NCBI RefSeq assembly: GCF_900105175.1
Contig: NZ_LT629771.1
Span: forward strand, 1,612,001 to 1,676,000
DNA length: 64,000 bases
Direction: 5' to 3'
Source of the DNA: Jiangella sp. DSM 45060
Lineage (GTDB): Bacteria > Actinomycetota > Actinomycetes > Jiangellales > Jiangellaceae
How positions within the stretch are numbered: the stretch's first letter is position 1; every line of letters begins with the position of its first letter. The position numbers and the translations under genes were made by a program. The notes under the pieces are model-generated. The model was given only the letters and a program-made list of their open reading frames with translations, did not search any database and was not told the DNA's origin. This document shows positions 45,174 through 54,153 of the stretch, in pieces.

Positions 45174-45796
45174 GACTCGTCCTCGGGCACGGTGACGTCG
45201 ATGGGTCCGGCGACGGCGGGTGCGGGGTCCAGCCACTCCATCGACCGGTCGATCGAGCTCTCCCGCAGCGTCCGCCCGACCAGCACCAGCCGCGCCTCGG
45301 ACGGCGCGTCGGCGCGGGCGTCCTGCTCCCACACCAGCGCGACCTCGTACTCCAGGCCCGGCTGGACGGCGTCGAGGCGGGTGCCGTCGGCCATGACGTA
45401 GACGTCGTCGGCGGGCACGAGGCCGTCGCCCTCCAGGCCGGGCACCCCGTCGAGCGCGACGCTCTCGGACAGCATCGCGCCGTACTGCGTCGTCGTGCCG
45501 GTCGCGGTGACGGTGGCGACCAGGGCCAGCACGCGGGTGTCGTCGTCGCCCTCGGACACGGCCGGCAGCTCGTCGACCACCCGCAACCGGTCGGCCGTGA
45601 CGACGAACGGCCCGAGGTCGACGGCCTCGCCGACGGCCAGCGGCTCGACCTCGGCGGCCGGCTTCTCCATCGGGTCGAAGCCGCCGGCGACCAGTACGGC
45701 CAGCACGATCGCGCCGGCCGCGCTGCCCGCAAGCGGCAGGTGCTGGCGCGGGGCACGCGAGCCCAGGCGCCGCAGCCGGCCCCCCGACTCGGTCAT
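45170..45796 (-). CDS. Membrane-anchored exported protein, unknown (first gene of operon)
   Basis: A 208-residue protein with a basic start, one helix (about 24-40, AGSAAGAIVLAVLVAGGF) and a beta-rich exported domain (VDLGPFVVTADRLRVVDELPA, LALVATVTATGTTTQYGAML). It resembles its two downstream neighbours in layout, suggesting duplication and divergence or a multi-protein complex. No family is assigned with confidence. Confidence 0.72.
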   Translation of the reverse strand: MTESGGRLRRLGSRAPRQHLPLAGSAAGAIVLAVLVAGGFDPMEKPAAEVEPLAVGEAVDLGPFVVTADRLRVVDELPAVSEGDDDTRVLALVATVTATGTTTQYGAMLSESVALDGVPGLEGDGLVPADDVYVMADGTRLDAVQPGLEYEVALVWEQDARADAPSEARLVLVGRTLRESSIDRSMEWLDPAPAVAGPIDVTVPEDES

Positions 45797-45913
45797 CACG
45801 GCACCAGAGTGTAAGGCCCCGGCGCCGCCGGTCAGGCGGCCGCGGCGGCCGGTAATGTGTCGCGGGGAGGGGCCCATGATCGAACGGCTCGGCGAGATCT
45901 CGCCGGAGGTCGC

Positions 45914-46852
45914 GTGACGGCGGGCGACGGAGCCGGCCTCGCGCTCGTCGTCGGCGAGGCGCTGACCGACGTCATCGTCGAGCGCGACGGCGCCGAGGCC
46001 CGGCACCCGGGCGGCAGCCCGGCGAACGTGGCGTACGGGCTCGGGCGGCTGGGCCGGCGGACGGCGCTGGTCACGGAGCTGGGCGACGACGCCGGCGGCG
46101 CCGCGATCCGCGCGCACCTCGCCTCGGCCGGCGTCGAGGTCCGCATCCAGGGCGCCGCCGCGCGGACGTCGTCGGCCATCGCCCGCCTCGGCGCCGACGG
46201 GTCGGCGGAATACCGGTTCGAGCTGACCTGGGAGCTCCGCCCGGTCACCGTCGCGGAGCCGCCGCTGGTGCTGCACACCGGCTCGCTGGCGGCGTCGGTC
46301 GAGCCCGGCGCGGCGGCGGTCGAGCGGCTGGCCCGCGACGTGCGGGCGGACAGCACCGTCAGCTACGACCCGAACATCCGGCCGGACCTCATGGGCGGCG
46401 CCGACGACCTGCGTGACCGGGTCGAGCGCCTGGTGGCCGGCAGCGACGTCGTCAAGGCCAGCGACCAGGACACCGCGTTCCTCGCGCCCGGCCGCGCCGC
46501 CGTCGACGTCGCCCGCGACTGGCTGCGGCTCGGCCCGGCGCTCGTCGTCGTCACGCTGGGCGGCGAGGGCGCGGTCGCCGTCACCGCCGGGGGAGAGGTG
46601 CACGTGCCGGCGGCGCCGGTCACCGTCGCGGACACCGTCGGCGCCGGCGACTCGTTCACCGCCGGACTGCTCGACGGCCTCTGGGACGAGGGCCTGCTCG
46701 GCGGTCCCGCCCGGCCGCTGCTGCGCGCCGTCCCCGCCGCCGTCGTCGAACGCGTGGTGCGCCGGGCCACCCTCGCCGCCGCCGTCACCGTCTCGCGGGC
46801 CGGCGCCAACCCGCCGACCCGCGCCGAGCTCGACGCCGTCGGCCGCGCCTGA
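45914..46852 (+). CDS. PfkB family carbohydrate kinase (fructokinase-like)
   Basis: A 312-residue ribokinase-fold kinase. The N-terminal signature is HPGGSPANVAYGLGRLGRRT and the C-terminal one VADTVGAGDSFTAGLLDG, whose Asp is the catalytic base. The GTG start is preceded by GGAGGT. The sugar is unknown, but fructokinases have similar motifs. It ends directly against a convergent sigma factor gene. Confidence 0.91.
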   Translation: MTAGDGAGLALVVGEALTDVIVERDGAEARHPGGSPANVAYGLGRLGRRTALVTELGDDAGGAAIRAHLASAGVEVRIQGAAARTSSAIARLGADGSAEYRFELTWELRPVTVAEPPLVLHTGSLAASVEPGAAAVERLARDVRADSTVSYDPNIRPDLMGGADDLRDRVERLVAGSDVVKASDQDTAFLAPGRAAVDVARDWLRLGPALVVVTLGGEGAVAVTAGGEVHVPAAPVTVADTVGAGDSFTAGLLDGLWDEGLLGGPARPLLRAVPAAVVERVVRRATLAAAVTVSRAGANPPTRAELDAVGRA

Positions 46853-48106
46853 TCAGTTCGCGAGGCGTCGGGCGCGATCGAGCAGCAGCCGGCGCTCGCG
46901 GTCGTTGCGGGTCAGCCCGGCCGCCCGCTCGAACTCCGCGCGCGCCTCGCCGGGCCGGCCGAGGCGTTCCAGCAGGTCGCCACGGACGCTCGGCAGCAGG
47001 TGGTAGCCGCGCAGCGCCGGGGCGCCGGCGATCTGGTCGAGCAGGTCCAGTCCCGCCTGCGGCCCGTACGCCATGCTCAGCGCGACGGCGCGGTTCAGCT
47101 CGACGACGGCGGTGCCGCTGACCCGGCCGAGCCGCTCGTACAGCGCGGCGATGGCGGCCCAGTCGGTGTCCTCGGCGCGGGCGGCGCGGGCGTGGCAGGC
47201 GGCGATCTCGGCCTGCAGCGCGTACGGCCCCGGCTGCTGGGACAGCGCCGCCGACCGGTCCAGGGCGGCGAGGCCGCGGCGGATGCGGACGTGGTCCCAG
47301 CGGCCGCGGTCCTGGTCGCGCAGCAGCACCGGCTCGCCGTCCGGCCCGACCCGCGCGCGCAGCCGCGACGACTGCAGTTCCATCAGCGCGGACAGGCCGT
47401 GCACCTCGGGGTCGTCCGGCACCAGCGTCGCGAGGATGCGGCCCAGCCGGACCGCTTCGGCGCACAGGTCGGGCCGGGTCCAGTCGCCGCCCTCCGTGGC
47501 CGAGTACCCCTCGTTGAACAGCAGGTACACGACGCCGAGGACGGTGGTGAGCCGCGTCGCGCGGTCGGCGCCGGTGGGCTCGTCGAGGGCGGCGCCGGCC
47601 TCGGTGAGCGTCCGCTTGGCCCGGCCGACCCGCTGCGTGATGGTCGCCTCCGACGTCAGGTAGGCGCGGGCGATCTCGCGGCTGCTCAGCCCGCCGACGA
47701 GCTTGAGCGTCAGGGTCGTCTGTGCCTCGGGGGTCAGCGACGGGTGGCAGCAGACGAACATCAGCCGCAGCACGTCGTCCTCCACGTGGTCGACGGCGGC
47801 GGTGAAGTCGGGCTCGACGACGTCCGGGCCGCGGTCGCGGGCGATCGCCGCGTAGAGGACGTCGCGGCGCTCGTGCCGCCGGTAGAGGTCGACGGCGCGG
47901 CGCTTGGCGGTCGTCATCAGCCAGGCCGCCGGGCGGTCCGGGAGGCCCGATCGCGGCCACGAGTCCAGGGCCGCGACCAGCGCGTCCTGCGCGAGGTCCT
48001 CCGCGAGCCCGACATCGCGGACGATCCGGACCAGCCCCGCCACCAGCCGCGTCGACTCCAGCCGCCAAACGGCCTCGACGGCGGCCCGGGTGGTCTCGTC
48101 GCTCAC
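46853..48106 (-). CDS. ECF42-type RNA polymerase sigma factor (second in window)
   Basis: A 417-residue sigma factor with region 2 (LAEDLAQDALVAALDSWPRSGLPDRPAAWLMTTAKRRAVDLYRR), region 4 (LSSREIARAYLTSEATITQRVGRAKRTL) and the long ECF42 C-terminal extension (YLLFNEGYSATEG, LNRAVALSMAYGPQAGL). It lies 46 bases downstream of a second DGPF gene in the same direction. It is only distantly similar to the ECF42 factor at 40288, so they are separate systems rather than a recent duplication. Confidence 0.93.
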   Translation of the reverse strand: MSDETTRAAVEAVWRLESTRLVAGLVRIVRDVGLAEDLAQDALVAALDSWPRSGLPDRPAAWLMTTAKRRAVDLYRRHERRDVLYAAIARDRGPDVVEPDFTAAVDHVEDDVLRLMFVCCHPSLTPEAQTTLTLKLVGGLSSREIARAYLTSEATITQRVGRAKRTLTEAGAALDEPTGADRATRLTTVLGVVYLLFNEGYSATEGGDWTRPDLCAEAVRLGRILATLVPDDPEVHGLSALMELQSSRLRARVGPDGEPVLLRDQDRGRWDHVRIRRGLAALDRSAALSQQPGPYALQAEIAACHARAARAEDTDWAAIAALYERLGRVSGTAVVELNRAVALSMAYGPQAGLDLLDQIAGAPALRGYHLLPSVRGDLLERLGRPGEARAEFERAAGLTRNDRERRLLLDRARRLAN

Positions 48107-48152
48107 CCGTCGATGAGACCACCGGCGGCCCGGCCGGGCAACTTCGCGGGGG

Positions 48153-48542
48153 CTACGCCCGCGGGAGGTCGGGGTGCGGGTGGTCCGCGTCCTCGATCTG
48201 GCGCAGCTCGCAGGACCCCTGCCAGCCGGGCCAGTGGACCTGGTGCAGGCGCAGCATCCGCCGGCTCAGCTCGATCGCCTCCTCCCGGGACCGCACCTCG
48301 AGCACCGCATACCCGCCGATCAGCTCCTTGGCCTCGGTGAACGGTCCGTCGACCGCGCTGATGCGGCCGTCGACCAGCGACACGATGGCGCCGGCCGAGC
48401 TGGGCAGCAGCCCGCCCATGTCGACCAGCGCGCCGGACACGCTCAGCTCCTGCGCCAGCTCGCCGACCGCCGCGAACAGCTCCGGCGGCGGCGAGCCCGC
48501 GGGGTTGGGCTCCTCGGACCGGATGAGCGACATGAACCGCAT
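48153..48542 (-). CDS. YCII-related (DGPF) protein, second copy
   Basis: A 129-residue DGPF protein (MRFMSLIRSEEPNPAG, ISAVDGPFTEAKELIGGYAVLEVRSREEAIELSRRML). GGAGGG lies seven bases before the ATG. It precedes the second ECF42 sigma factor gene, the same pairing as at 39884-41433 but in the opposite orientation. Confidence 0.9.
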   Translation of the reverse strand: MRFMSLIRSEEPNPAGSPPPELFAAVGELAQELSVSGALVDMGGLLPSSAGAIVSLVDGRISAVDGPFTEAKELIGGYAVLEVRSREEAIELSRRMLRLHQVHWPGWQGSCELRQIEDADHPHPDLPRA

Positions 48543-48608
48543 GGTGACTCCCTCCGTCGTCATGCTCTCGTTCTGTCGTCGAACGGGCGGCGCCGTTCCC
48601 GACACCGG

Positions 48609-49085
48609 TCAGCCGGCCGGTTGGACCTCGAGGTCGGCGGTGTGCGGGTGGGTCAGCGCAGCCGGCCCGGTCCAGGACGTGCGGGCGACGCCGTCCGGTG
48701 AGTCGACGACGACGGCGAACCCGACCAGCCCGGCGTCGTCCGTCGGCAGCGCCGCGCGCAGATCGGCCGCGATGCGCAGTTCGTACGCCCCGTCCGCGCC
48801 GGTCCGGGCGGCGGCGACCGGACCGCTGCCGGCGACCAGCTGGACGAGCGCGTCGGGGACCGGGGTGCCGTCGGCGCGGGTGATCACGCCGCGGGCGGCG
48901 ACCGGCTCGGACAGCTCGGCGGAGTTGGAGATGCCGGGCACCAGCGTGGGGGCGGGCGCGGGCGTCGCGGCGGGCGCGGGCGTCGCGGCGGGCGCGGGCG
49001 TCGCGCCGGGCTCGTCCGGATCAGCGCCGGTGCAGCCGGCGACCAGCACGGCCGCGACGACGGCGGCGGGCGTCCGGAACGCCAT
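48609..49085 (-). CDS. Lipoprotein with carboxypeptidase-like regulatory (beta-sandwich) domain
   Basis: A 158-residue lipoprotein. The lipobox VLVAGC gives C18. A linker of three ATPAPA repeats (about 27-45, from direct DNA repeats at about 48951-49015) follows, and then a carboxypeptidase-regulatory-like fold (ARGVITRADGTPVPDALVQLVAGSGPVAAARTGADGAYELRI). Such domains present or bind ligands outside the cell. The repeat number may vary between strains. Confidence 0.78.
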   Translation of the reverse strand: MAFRTPAAVVAAVLVAGCTGADPDEPGATPAPAATPAPAATPAPAPTLVPGISNSAELSEPVAARGVITRADGTPVPDALVQLVAGSGPVAAARTGADGAYELRIAADLRAALPTDDAGLVGFAVVVDSPDGVARTSWTGPAALTHPHTADLEVQPAG

Positions 49086-49433
49086 ACGCCGAGTGTAGGC
49101 GCCCGCGCGCGGCCCGGCCGGCGTCTCGCATGGTGAGAGCCGGCTCACAGTAACGGAACTGTAACCGGGCCGGCCCCGACCGGTCGGCGGTGCGACCGTG
49201 TAACCGGGCCGGTCCCGGACAGCGGCGCCCACGTGCGGTGTCAGCGACCCGCCGCCGCCCGGGCGAAACGGTGCCGCCGCTGGACGACGGACCGGGCGTG
49301 TCAGACACGGGCCGCCGGCGTGTCAGCGACCGGACAACGGCTGCGGCGACAGCGGACAACGCCTGTCCGCCCGGCCCGGCGCCGCATCGGCCGACATCGA
49401 TCCGGCCGCCGCGCTGAGCGGCGATGCGCGGCG
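49086..49433. other. Intergenic region with repeated motifs upstream of the sugar operon
   Basis: No gene is seen. Direct repeats of TGTAACCGGGCCGG lie at 49160 and 49199. GTGTCAG occurs at 49238, 49298 and 49320, twice within the longer TGTCAGCGACC. CGTGTCAGACACG (49297-49309) is a palindrome of 6-base arms. Such clustering suggests regulator sites, possibly for the LacI protein encoded downstream. Confidence 0.5.
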
Positions 49434-49463
49434 TTGACACTGGTCAGCGGCCCGGCCTCTACT
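49434..49463 (+). promoter_or_regulatory. Sigma70-type promoter of the sugar operon
   Basis: TTGACA at 49434-49439, an 18-base spacer and TCTACT at 49458-49463 resemble a housekeeping promoter. The operon start codon is 64 bases further on. Confidence 0.55.
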
Positions 49464-49527
49464 GGCGCCAACCCGCCGCCCCGGCAGCAGCACCGCAGAG
49501 CCGAACCACCGAGAGAGGACGGAAGCA

Positions 49528-50883
49528 ATGACGCTCCCACCCACGGCCCGCCGCCTCGCGGCCCGCCGCGGCATCCAGGCCGGCCTGGCGCTCTGCGTGG
49601 GCGCCAGCCTGGCGGCCTGCGCCGGCAGCGCCGACCCCGAGGAGTCCGCCGACGGCGGCGGGGACGCGCAGACGGTCTCGTTCCGCTCCTGGAGCCCGAT
49701 CGAGCAGACGACCCGCCAGATGATCGACACCTTCACCGAGGCGAACCCGGACGTCACCATCGACTCGACGATCTTCAACTACCCGGAGTACATCGTCGAC
49801 CTGCAGACGCGGGCGTCGTCGGGGACGATGCCGGACATCGTCGGGTTGCAGCCGGGCGCGCTGACCCAGCAGTACCGCGAGAAGCTGATGCCGCTCGAGC
49901 AGTGTGCGGCCGACACCTGGGGCGACGACTGGGAGAGCAAGTTCCACCCGGTCGGCCTCGAGCAGGCCCGCATGGGCAACCCCGACGGCGACGAGCACTA
50001 CTACGCGCTGCCGCTGCTGGTGCAGACGGTGAATCTGTGGGCGAACTCGGAGCTGCTCGACGCGGCCGGGATCGAGCCGCCGGCGACGTGGGACGACCTG
50101 ACGGCGGCCGTCGCGACCCTCGGCGACGCCGGTGACGCGGCGCCGTTCCTGCTGCCGGCGAAGGACGCCTGGCTGCGCAACGTCGTGTTCCTGCAGATCG
50201 CCAACAACCTCGAGCCGGGCCGCGTCTACCAGGCCGAGAACGGCGAGGTCCCGTGGACGGACGCGCGCATCGTCGAGGCGTTCGACTACTGGAGCCGGCT
50301 GTTCACCGAGGGCATCGCCCAGGACGGCGCGCTCGCGCTCGACTCGTACCCCAACGGCGTCAACCAGTTCGAGGCCGGCAACGCCGCGATGATCCCGCTC
50401 GGCGCCTGGTGGATCCAGCAGTCCGACCCGTCGAAGACGGAGATCGCGCCGCTGTCGGAGGGCATGTCCGGCTACGAGCCGTTCCTCTTCCCGACGCTGC
50501 CCGGCGGCGCGCCCGAGTCGCAGCTGGTCGGCGGCATCGACGTCGCGCTGGGCATCTCCGCCGACGCGGCCAACCCGGACCTCGCCTGCGAGGTGCTCAC
50601 CGACTGGATCGCCGGCGACGGCGGCCAGGTGCTGATCAACACGTTCAACGACCTGCCCGCGGTGACCGGCCTGGACCCGGAGGAGTTCACCAGCGACAAG
50701 CAGGAGCAGATCTGGAACCAGCTCACCCAGGACTGGATGCCGAACGTGCAGTGGTCGCGCTACTTCGAGAGCCCGGAGATCGACACCGCCGTCGCCGACG
50801 CGCTCGCCGGCGTCGCCGCCGGTCAGCTGACCCCGCAGCAGGCCGCCGAGTCGGTCCAGTCGGTCCAGGACCAGCAGGGCTGA
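49528..50883 (+). CDS. ABC sugar transporter substrate-binding lipoprotein
   Basis: A 451-residue extracellular binding protein of the sugar (SBP_bac_1) type. The lipobox SLAAC gives C31. Characteristic segments are SWSPIEQTTRQMIDTFTEANPDVTI, the hinge ALPLLVQTVNLWANSELLDAAGIEPPATWDDL and GNAAMIPLGAWWI. It delivers the sugar to the two permeases that follow. AGAGAGGA precedes the ATG. The ATPase (MsiK-like) is not in the locus, as is common in actinomycetes. Confidence 0.93.
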   Translation: MTLPPTARRLAARRGIQAGLALCVGASLAACAGSADPEESADGGGDAQTVSFRSWSPIEQTTRQMIDTFTEANPDVTIDSTIFNYPEYIVDLQTRASSGTMPDIVGLQPGALTQQYREKLMPLEQCAADTWGDDWESKFHPVGLEQARMGNPDGDEHYYALPLLVQTVNLWANSELLDAAGIEPPATWDDLTAAVATLGDAGDAAPFLLPAKDAWLRNVVFLQIANNLEPGRVYQAENGEVPWTDARIVEAFDYWSRLFTEGIAQDGALALDSYPNGVNQFEAGNAAMIPLGAWWIQQSDPSKTEIAPLSEGMSGYEPFLFPTLPGGAPESQLVGGIDVALGISADAANPDLACEVLTDWIAGDGGQVLINTFNDLPAVTGLDPEEFTSDKQEQIWNQLTQDWMPNVQWSRYFESPEIDTAVADALAGVAAGQLTPQQAAESVQSVQDQQG

Positions 50884-51845
50884 TGGCCGCGTCCACGTCC
50901 CACGTCCCGGCGACCCGACCCCCCAGGGTCGCCGGGGCCCGCCCGCGCCGCCCGGCCGGCCGGTTCACCCGCGAACGCCTGGTGGCGCTGGGCTTCATCG
51001 CCCCGGCGGTCGTGCTGTTCGCCGTCTTCGTGGTCTACCCGATCGTCTTCAACGTGCAGTCCAGCCTGCTCGACTGGGACGGCGTCAGCACCGGCACCCC
51101 GGTGGGCCTGGACAACTACCGCGACCTGTTCGCCGACCCGACGTTCCACACGACGCTGCGGAACTCGGCGTTCTGGATCGTGCTGACGATCGTCCCGCAG
51201 GCGGCGCTCGGGTTCGCGCTGGCGTGGCTGCTGAACACCCGGCTGCGCGGCCGGACGGTGTACCGGACGCTGTTCTTCCTGCCGGCGGTGCTGTCGCCGG
51301 TGGTCGTCGGCATCGTGTGGCAGCGGCTGCTGGACCCGTTCAACGGCGTGCTCGCGCAGCTCGGCCGGGCCACCGGGATCGACCTGCTGACGCGGTCGTA
51401 CCTGTCGGACCCGTCGACGGCGATCTTCGCGGTGATCGTGGTGAACGTCTGGATGTGGACGGGGTTCTCGATGCTCTTCTACCTCGCCGGGCTGCAGCTG
51501 GTCGACCACAGCGTCGTCGAGGCGGCCCGCATCGACGGCGCGACCGGCTGGCAGCTGATCCGCCGCATCGTGCTGCCGCTGCTCAAGCCGACCCATCTGG
51601 CGCTGCTGCTGCTCGGCATCATCGGCTCGCTGAAGACCTTCGAGCTGGTGTGGGTGCTCACCGAGGGCGGCCCGAACCACGCGTCCGAGCTGATGCCGAC
51701 GTACCTGTTCAAGCAGGCGTTCCAGCTGCAGTCGTTCGGCTACGGCGCCACCATCGCGGTCGTCCTGCTGGTCGTCGCGGTCGGCTCGTCGCTGGCGATG
51801 CTGCGCACGTTCGGCTCCGGCTTCATCACGGGAGACCGCTCATGA
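50883..51845 (+). CDS. ABC sugar transporter permease (MalF-like)
   Basis: A 320-residue permease with six helices and the EAA motif EAARIDGATGWQLIRRIVLPLL, which docks with the ATPase. Its ATG overlaps the preceding stop by one base (TGATG). The N-terminal 35 residues are Pro/Arg-rich and cytoplasmic. Confidence 0.94.
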   Translation: MAASTSHVPATRPPRVAGARPRRPAGRFTRERLVALGFIAPAVVLFAVFVVYPIVFNVQSSLLDWDGVSTGTPVGLDNYRDLFADPTFHTTLRNSAFWIVLTIVPQAALGFALAWLLNTRLRGRTVYRTLFFLPAVLSPVVVGIVWQRLLDPFNGVLAQLGRATGIDLLTRSYLSDPSTAIFAVIVVNVWMWTGFSMLFYLAGLQLVDHSVVEAARIDGATGWQLIRRIVLPLLKPTHLALLLLGIIGSLKTFELVWVLTEGGPNHASELMPTYLFKQAFQLQSFGYGATIAVVLLVVAVGSSLAMLRTFGSGFITGDRS

Positions 51846-52678
51846 GGCGCCGCATACGCGACGTGGACGCGCCGCCGCGCTGGGCGCACTGGGTGCTCGG
51901 CCCGCTCGCGGTGCTGTGGATGATCCCGGTCGTCATGGTCATCGGCATCTCGCTGCTGCCGACGTCGAACCCGTCGACGACCGGGCTCGGGCTGGTGCCC
52001 GAGGAGCCGACGCTGCGCAATTACGTGACGATCTTCGAGACGAACCCGATCGGGCGGCACCTGGTCAACAGCCTGCTGGTGTCGGTGCCGTCGATCGTGC
52101 TGGTGCTGCTGCTCGGGTCGATGACGGCGTTCGCGCTGGCCCGGCTGCGGGTGCCGTTCAAGGGCGTGGTGTTCGTCGGGCTGATCCTGGCGCTGGTGCT
52201 GCCGATGGCCGGCGTCGTGACGGCGATGTTCAAGATCCTGCAGGGGCTCGGCCTGTACGACAACCTGCTCGGCCTCGTGCTGGCCTACACCGCGCTGGGG
52301 CTGCCGTTCGCCGTCATCATGATCCGCACCACCTACCTCGCCATCCCGGACGAGACGTACGAGGCGGCACTGGTGGACGGATCGTCGACGTGGACGATCT
52401 TCTGGCGCATCTACTTCCCGCTCGGCAAGGCCGCCGCCGCCGTCGTCGTGGTGTGGCAGCTGATGATGAGCTGGAACGACTTCCTGCTGCCTCTGGTCGC
52501 GATCGGCGACAACGACCTCAAGCCGCTCACGCTGGTGCCGCTGGCCTACCGCGGCATCTACCTGAGCCAGCCGGGCGCGCTGTTCGCCGTGCTGGTGCTG
52601 ATCTCCGTACCCATCGTAGTGGTGTACCTGTCGGTGCAGCGCTACCTGGTCAACGGGCTGGCGGGGTCGGTCAAGTGA
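51842..52678 (+). CDS. ABC sugar transporter permease (MalG-like)
   Basis: A 278-residue permease with six helices and the EAA motif YEAALVDGSSTWTIFWRIYFPLG. Its ATG overlaps the preceding stop (ATGA), and the GTG of the kinase overlaps its own stop (GTGA), so the transporter and catabolic genes are one operon. Confidence 0.94.
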   Translation: MRRRIRDVDAPPRWAHWVLGPLAVLWMIPVVMVIGISLLPTSNPSTTGLGLVPEEPTLRNYVTIFETNPIGRHLVNSLLVSVPSIVLVLLLGSMTAFALARLRVPFKGVVFVGLILALVLPMAGVVTAMFKILQGLGLYDNLLGLVLAYTALGLPFAVIMIRTTYLAIPDETYEAALVDGSSTWTIFWRIYFPLGKAAAAVVVVWQLMMSWNDFLLPLVAIGDNDLKPLTLVPLAYRGIYLSQPGALFAVLVLISVPIVVVYLSVQRYLVNGLAGSVK

Positions 52679-54153
52679 GCTTCCTGGGCATCGACCTCGG
52701 CACGACCGGCTCGCGGGTCGCGGCGTACGACGCGGACGGCCACGAGCTGGCGGCGCGCTCGCAGCGCACGGCGGTCGTCCGGCCGGCGCACGGCCGCGCG
52801 GAGATCGACGCCGACGCGGTCCGGGCCGCCGTGGTACGGCTGGTCGGCGAGGTCGTCGCGGACCCGGCCGTCGCCGCGGATCCGGTCGAGGCGCTGTCGT
52901 TCTCGACGCTCGGCGAGGCGATCGTGCCGGTCGGGCCGGACGGCGCGGCGCTCGGGCCGGCGCCGCTGAGCATGGACCAGCGCGGCGCGGCGTCGGCGGA
53001 GAAGCTGGCGGCCGCGCTCGGCGACGAGCACGTGCAGCGGCTCACCGGCCAGCCGCTGCACCCGATGTTCTCGGTGCACAAGATCCGCGAGCTGCTGCCC
53101 GGCGGCGCGCTCCCGGCGGCCGTGCGGACGGTCGACGACCACGTGGCCGGCTGGTTCGGCGCGGCACCGGCGATCGACCTGACGATGGCGGCGCGGACCG
53201 GCGCGTACGACGTGGGCGCCGGGCGCTGGTCGGACGAGATCCTCGGCGCGCTGGACGTGCCGGCGGCGCTGCTGTCCGAGCCGGTCCCGGCCGGGACGGT
53301 GATCGGCGCGGTGACGGCGGACGCGGCGGCGGCGACGGGGCTGCGTCCGGGCACTCCGGTCGTCGCCGGGGCGCACGACCAGGCGGCCGCGTTCCTCGGT
53401 GGCGGTGGGCGGGCGGGGGAGCGGTCGGTGTTCTCCTTCGGCTCCAGCGACTGCCTCACGGTCGGGACGGCCGCGCGGCCCTCGCGGCTGCTCGGGACCG
53501 GCCTGGCGACGTACCCCGTCGGGCCGGACCTGTGGGTGACGCTGGCCGGGACCGCGGCGGGCGGGTGGGCGCTGGACTGGTTCGCCTCGCTCGTGCACCA
53601 CGACCGCGTCGACCCGTGGGCGTCGCTGTTCGACCTGACGGCGACGCCGCCGCCCGCGCTGCTCGTCCTGCCGTACCTCGCCGGGTCCGGCACGCTCGAC
53701 AACGACCCGAAGGCCCGCGGCGCGCTGCTCGGGCTCACGCTGGAGACGACGACGGCGCAGGTGGCGCGGGCGTTCGTCGAGGCGTCCGGGTACGAGCTGG
53801 CGAAGATCCGGGCCGCGCTGGCCGAGCGTGGCATCGCCGGCACGGACGTGTACGCCGTCGGCGGCGGGTCGGCCAATCACAGCGCCCTGCAGGCCCGGGC
53901 CGACGCCGCCGGGCTGCGGCTGCGCGCCGTCACCAAGGACGCGTCCAGCCGCGGCGCCGCGCTGCTGGCCGCCGTCGGGGCCGGGGTCCACGACGGCGTC
54001 GGCGCGCTGCCGGCGCCCCCCGTCCTGCACGACGCCCGGCCCGGGCCCGAGCACACCGCCTGGTACACCCGCCAGCGCGAGACCTTCGGCAGCCTCTACC
54101 CGCTGCTGCGGACCGTCAACGATTCGTTCACTGCCCTGGAGGAGACCGCATGA
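52675..54153 (+). CDS. FGGY family carbohydrate kinase
   Basis: A 492-residue sugar kinase. Phosphate loop 1 is LGIDLGTTGSRVAAYDADG, the central motif is GAHDQAAAFLG and the ATP domain holds VYAVGGGSANHSALQARADA. The catalytic Asp is probably in GAHDQ. FGGY kinases phosphorylate ketoses and polyols such as xylulose, ribulose, erythritol and glycerol; the substrate cannot be fixed from sequence. Its product probably feeds one of the two aldolases in the locus. Confidence 0.92.
   Translation: MSFLGIDLGTTGSRVAAYDADGHELAARSQRTAVVRPAHGRAEIDADAVRAAVVRLVGEVVADPAVAADPVEALSFSTLGEAIVPVGPDGAALGPAPLSMDQRGAASAEKLAAALGDEHVQRLTGQPLHPMFSVHKIRELLPGGALPAAVRTVDDHVAGWFGAAPAIDLTMAARTGAYDVGAGRWSDEILGALDVPAALLSEPVPAGTVIGAVTADAAAATGLRPGTPVVAGAHDQAAAFLGGGGRAGERSVFSFGSSDCLTVGTAARPSRLLGTGLATYPVGPDLWVTLAGTAAGGWALDWFASLVHHDRVDPWASLFDLTATPPPALLVLPYLAGSGTLDNDPKARGALLGLTLETTTAQVARAFVEASGYELAKIRAALAERGIAGTDVYAVGGGSANHSALQARADAAGLRLRAVTKDASSRGAALLAAVGAGVHDGVGALPAPPVLHDARPGPEHTAWYTRQRETFGSLYPLLRTVNDSFTALEETA

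Noticed and set aside
48951..49015. CRISPR-like or satellite repeat
   Set aside because: The repeats are in frame and encode the ATPAPA linker of a lipoprotein.
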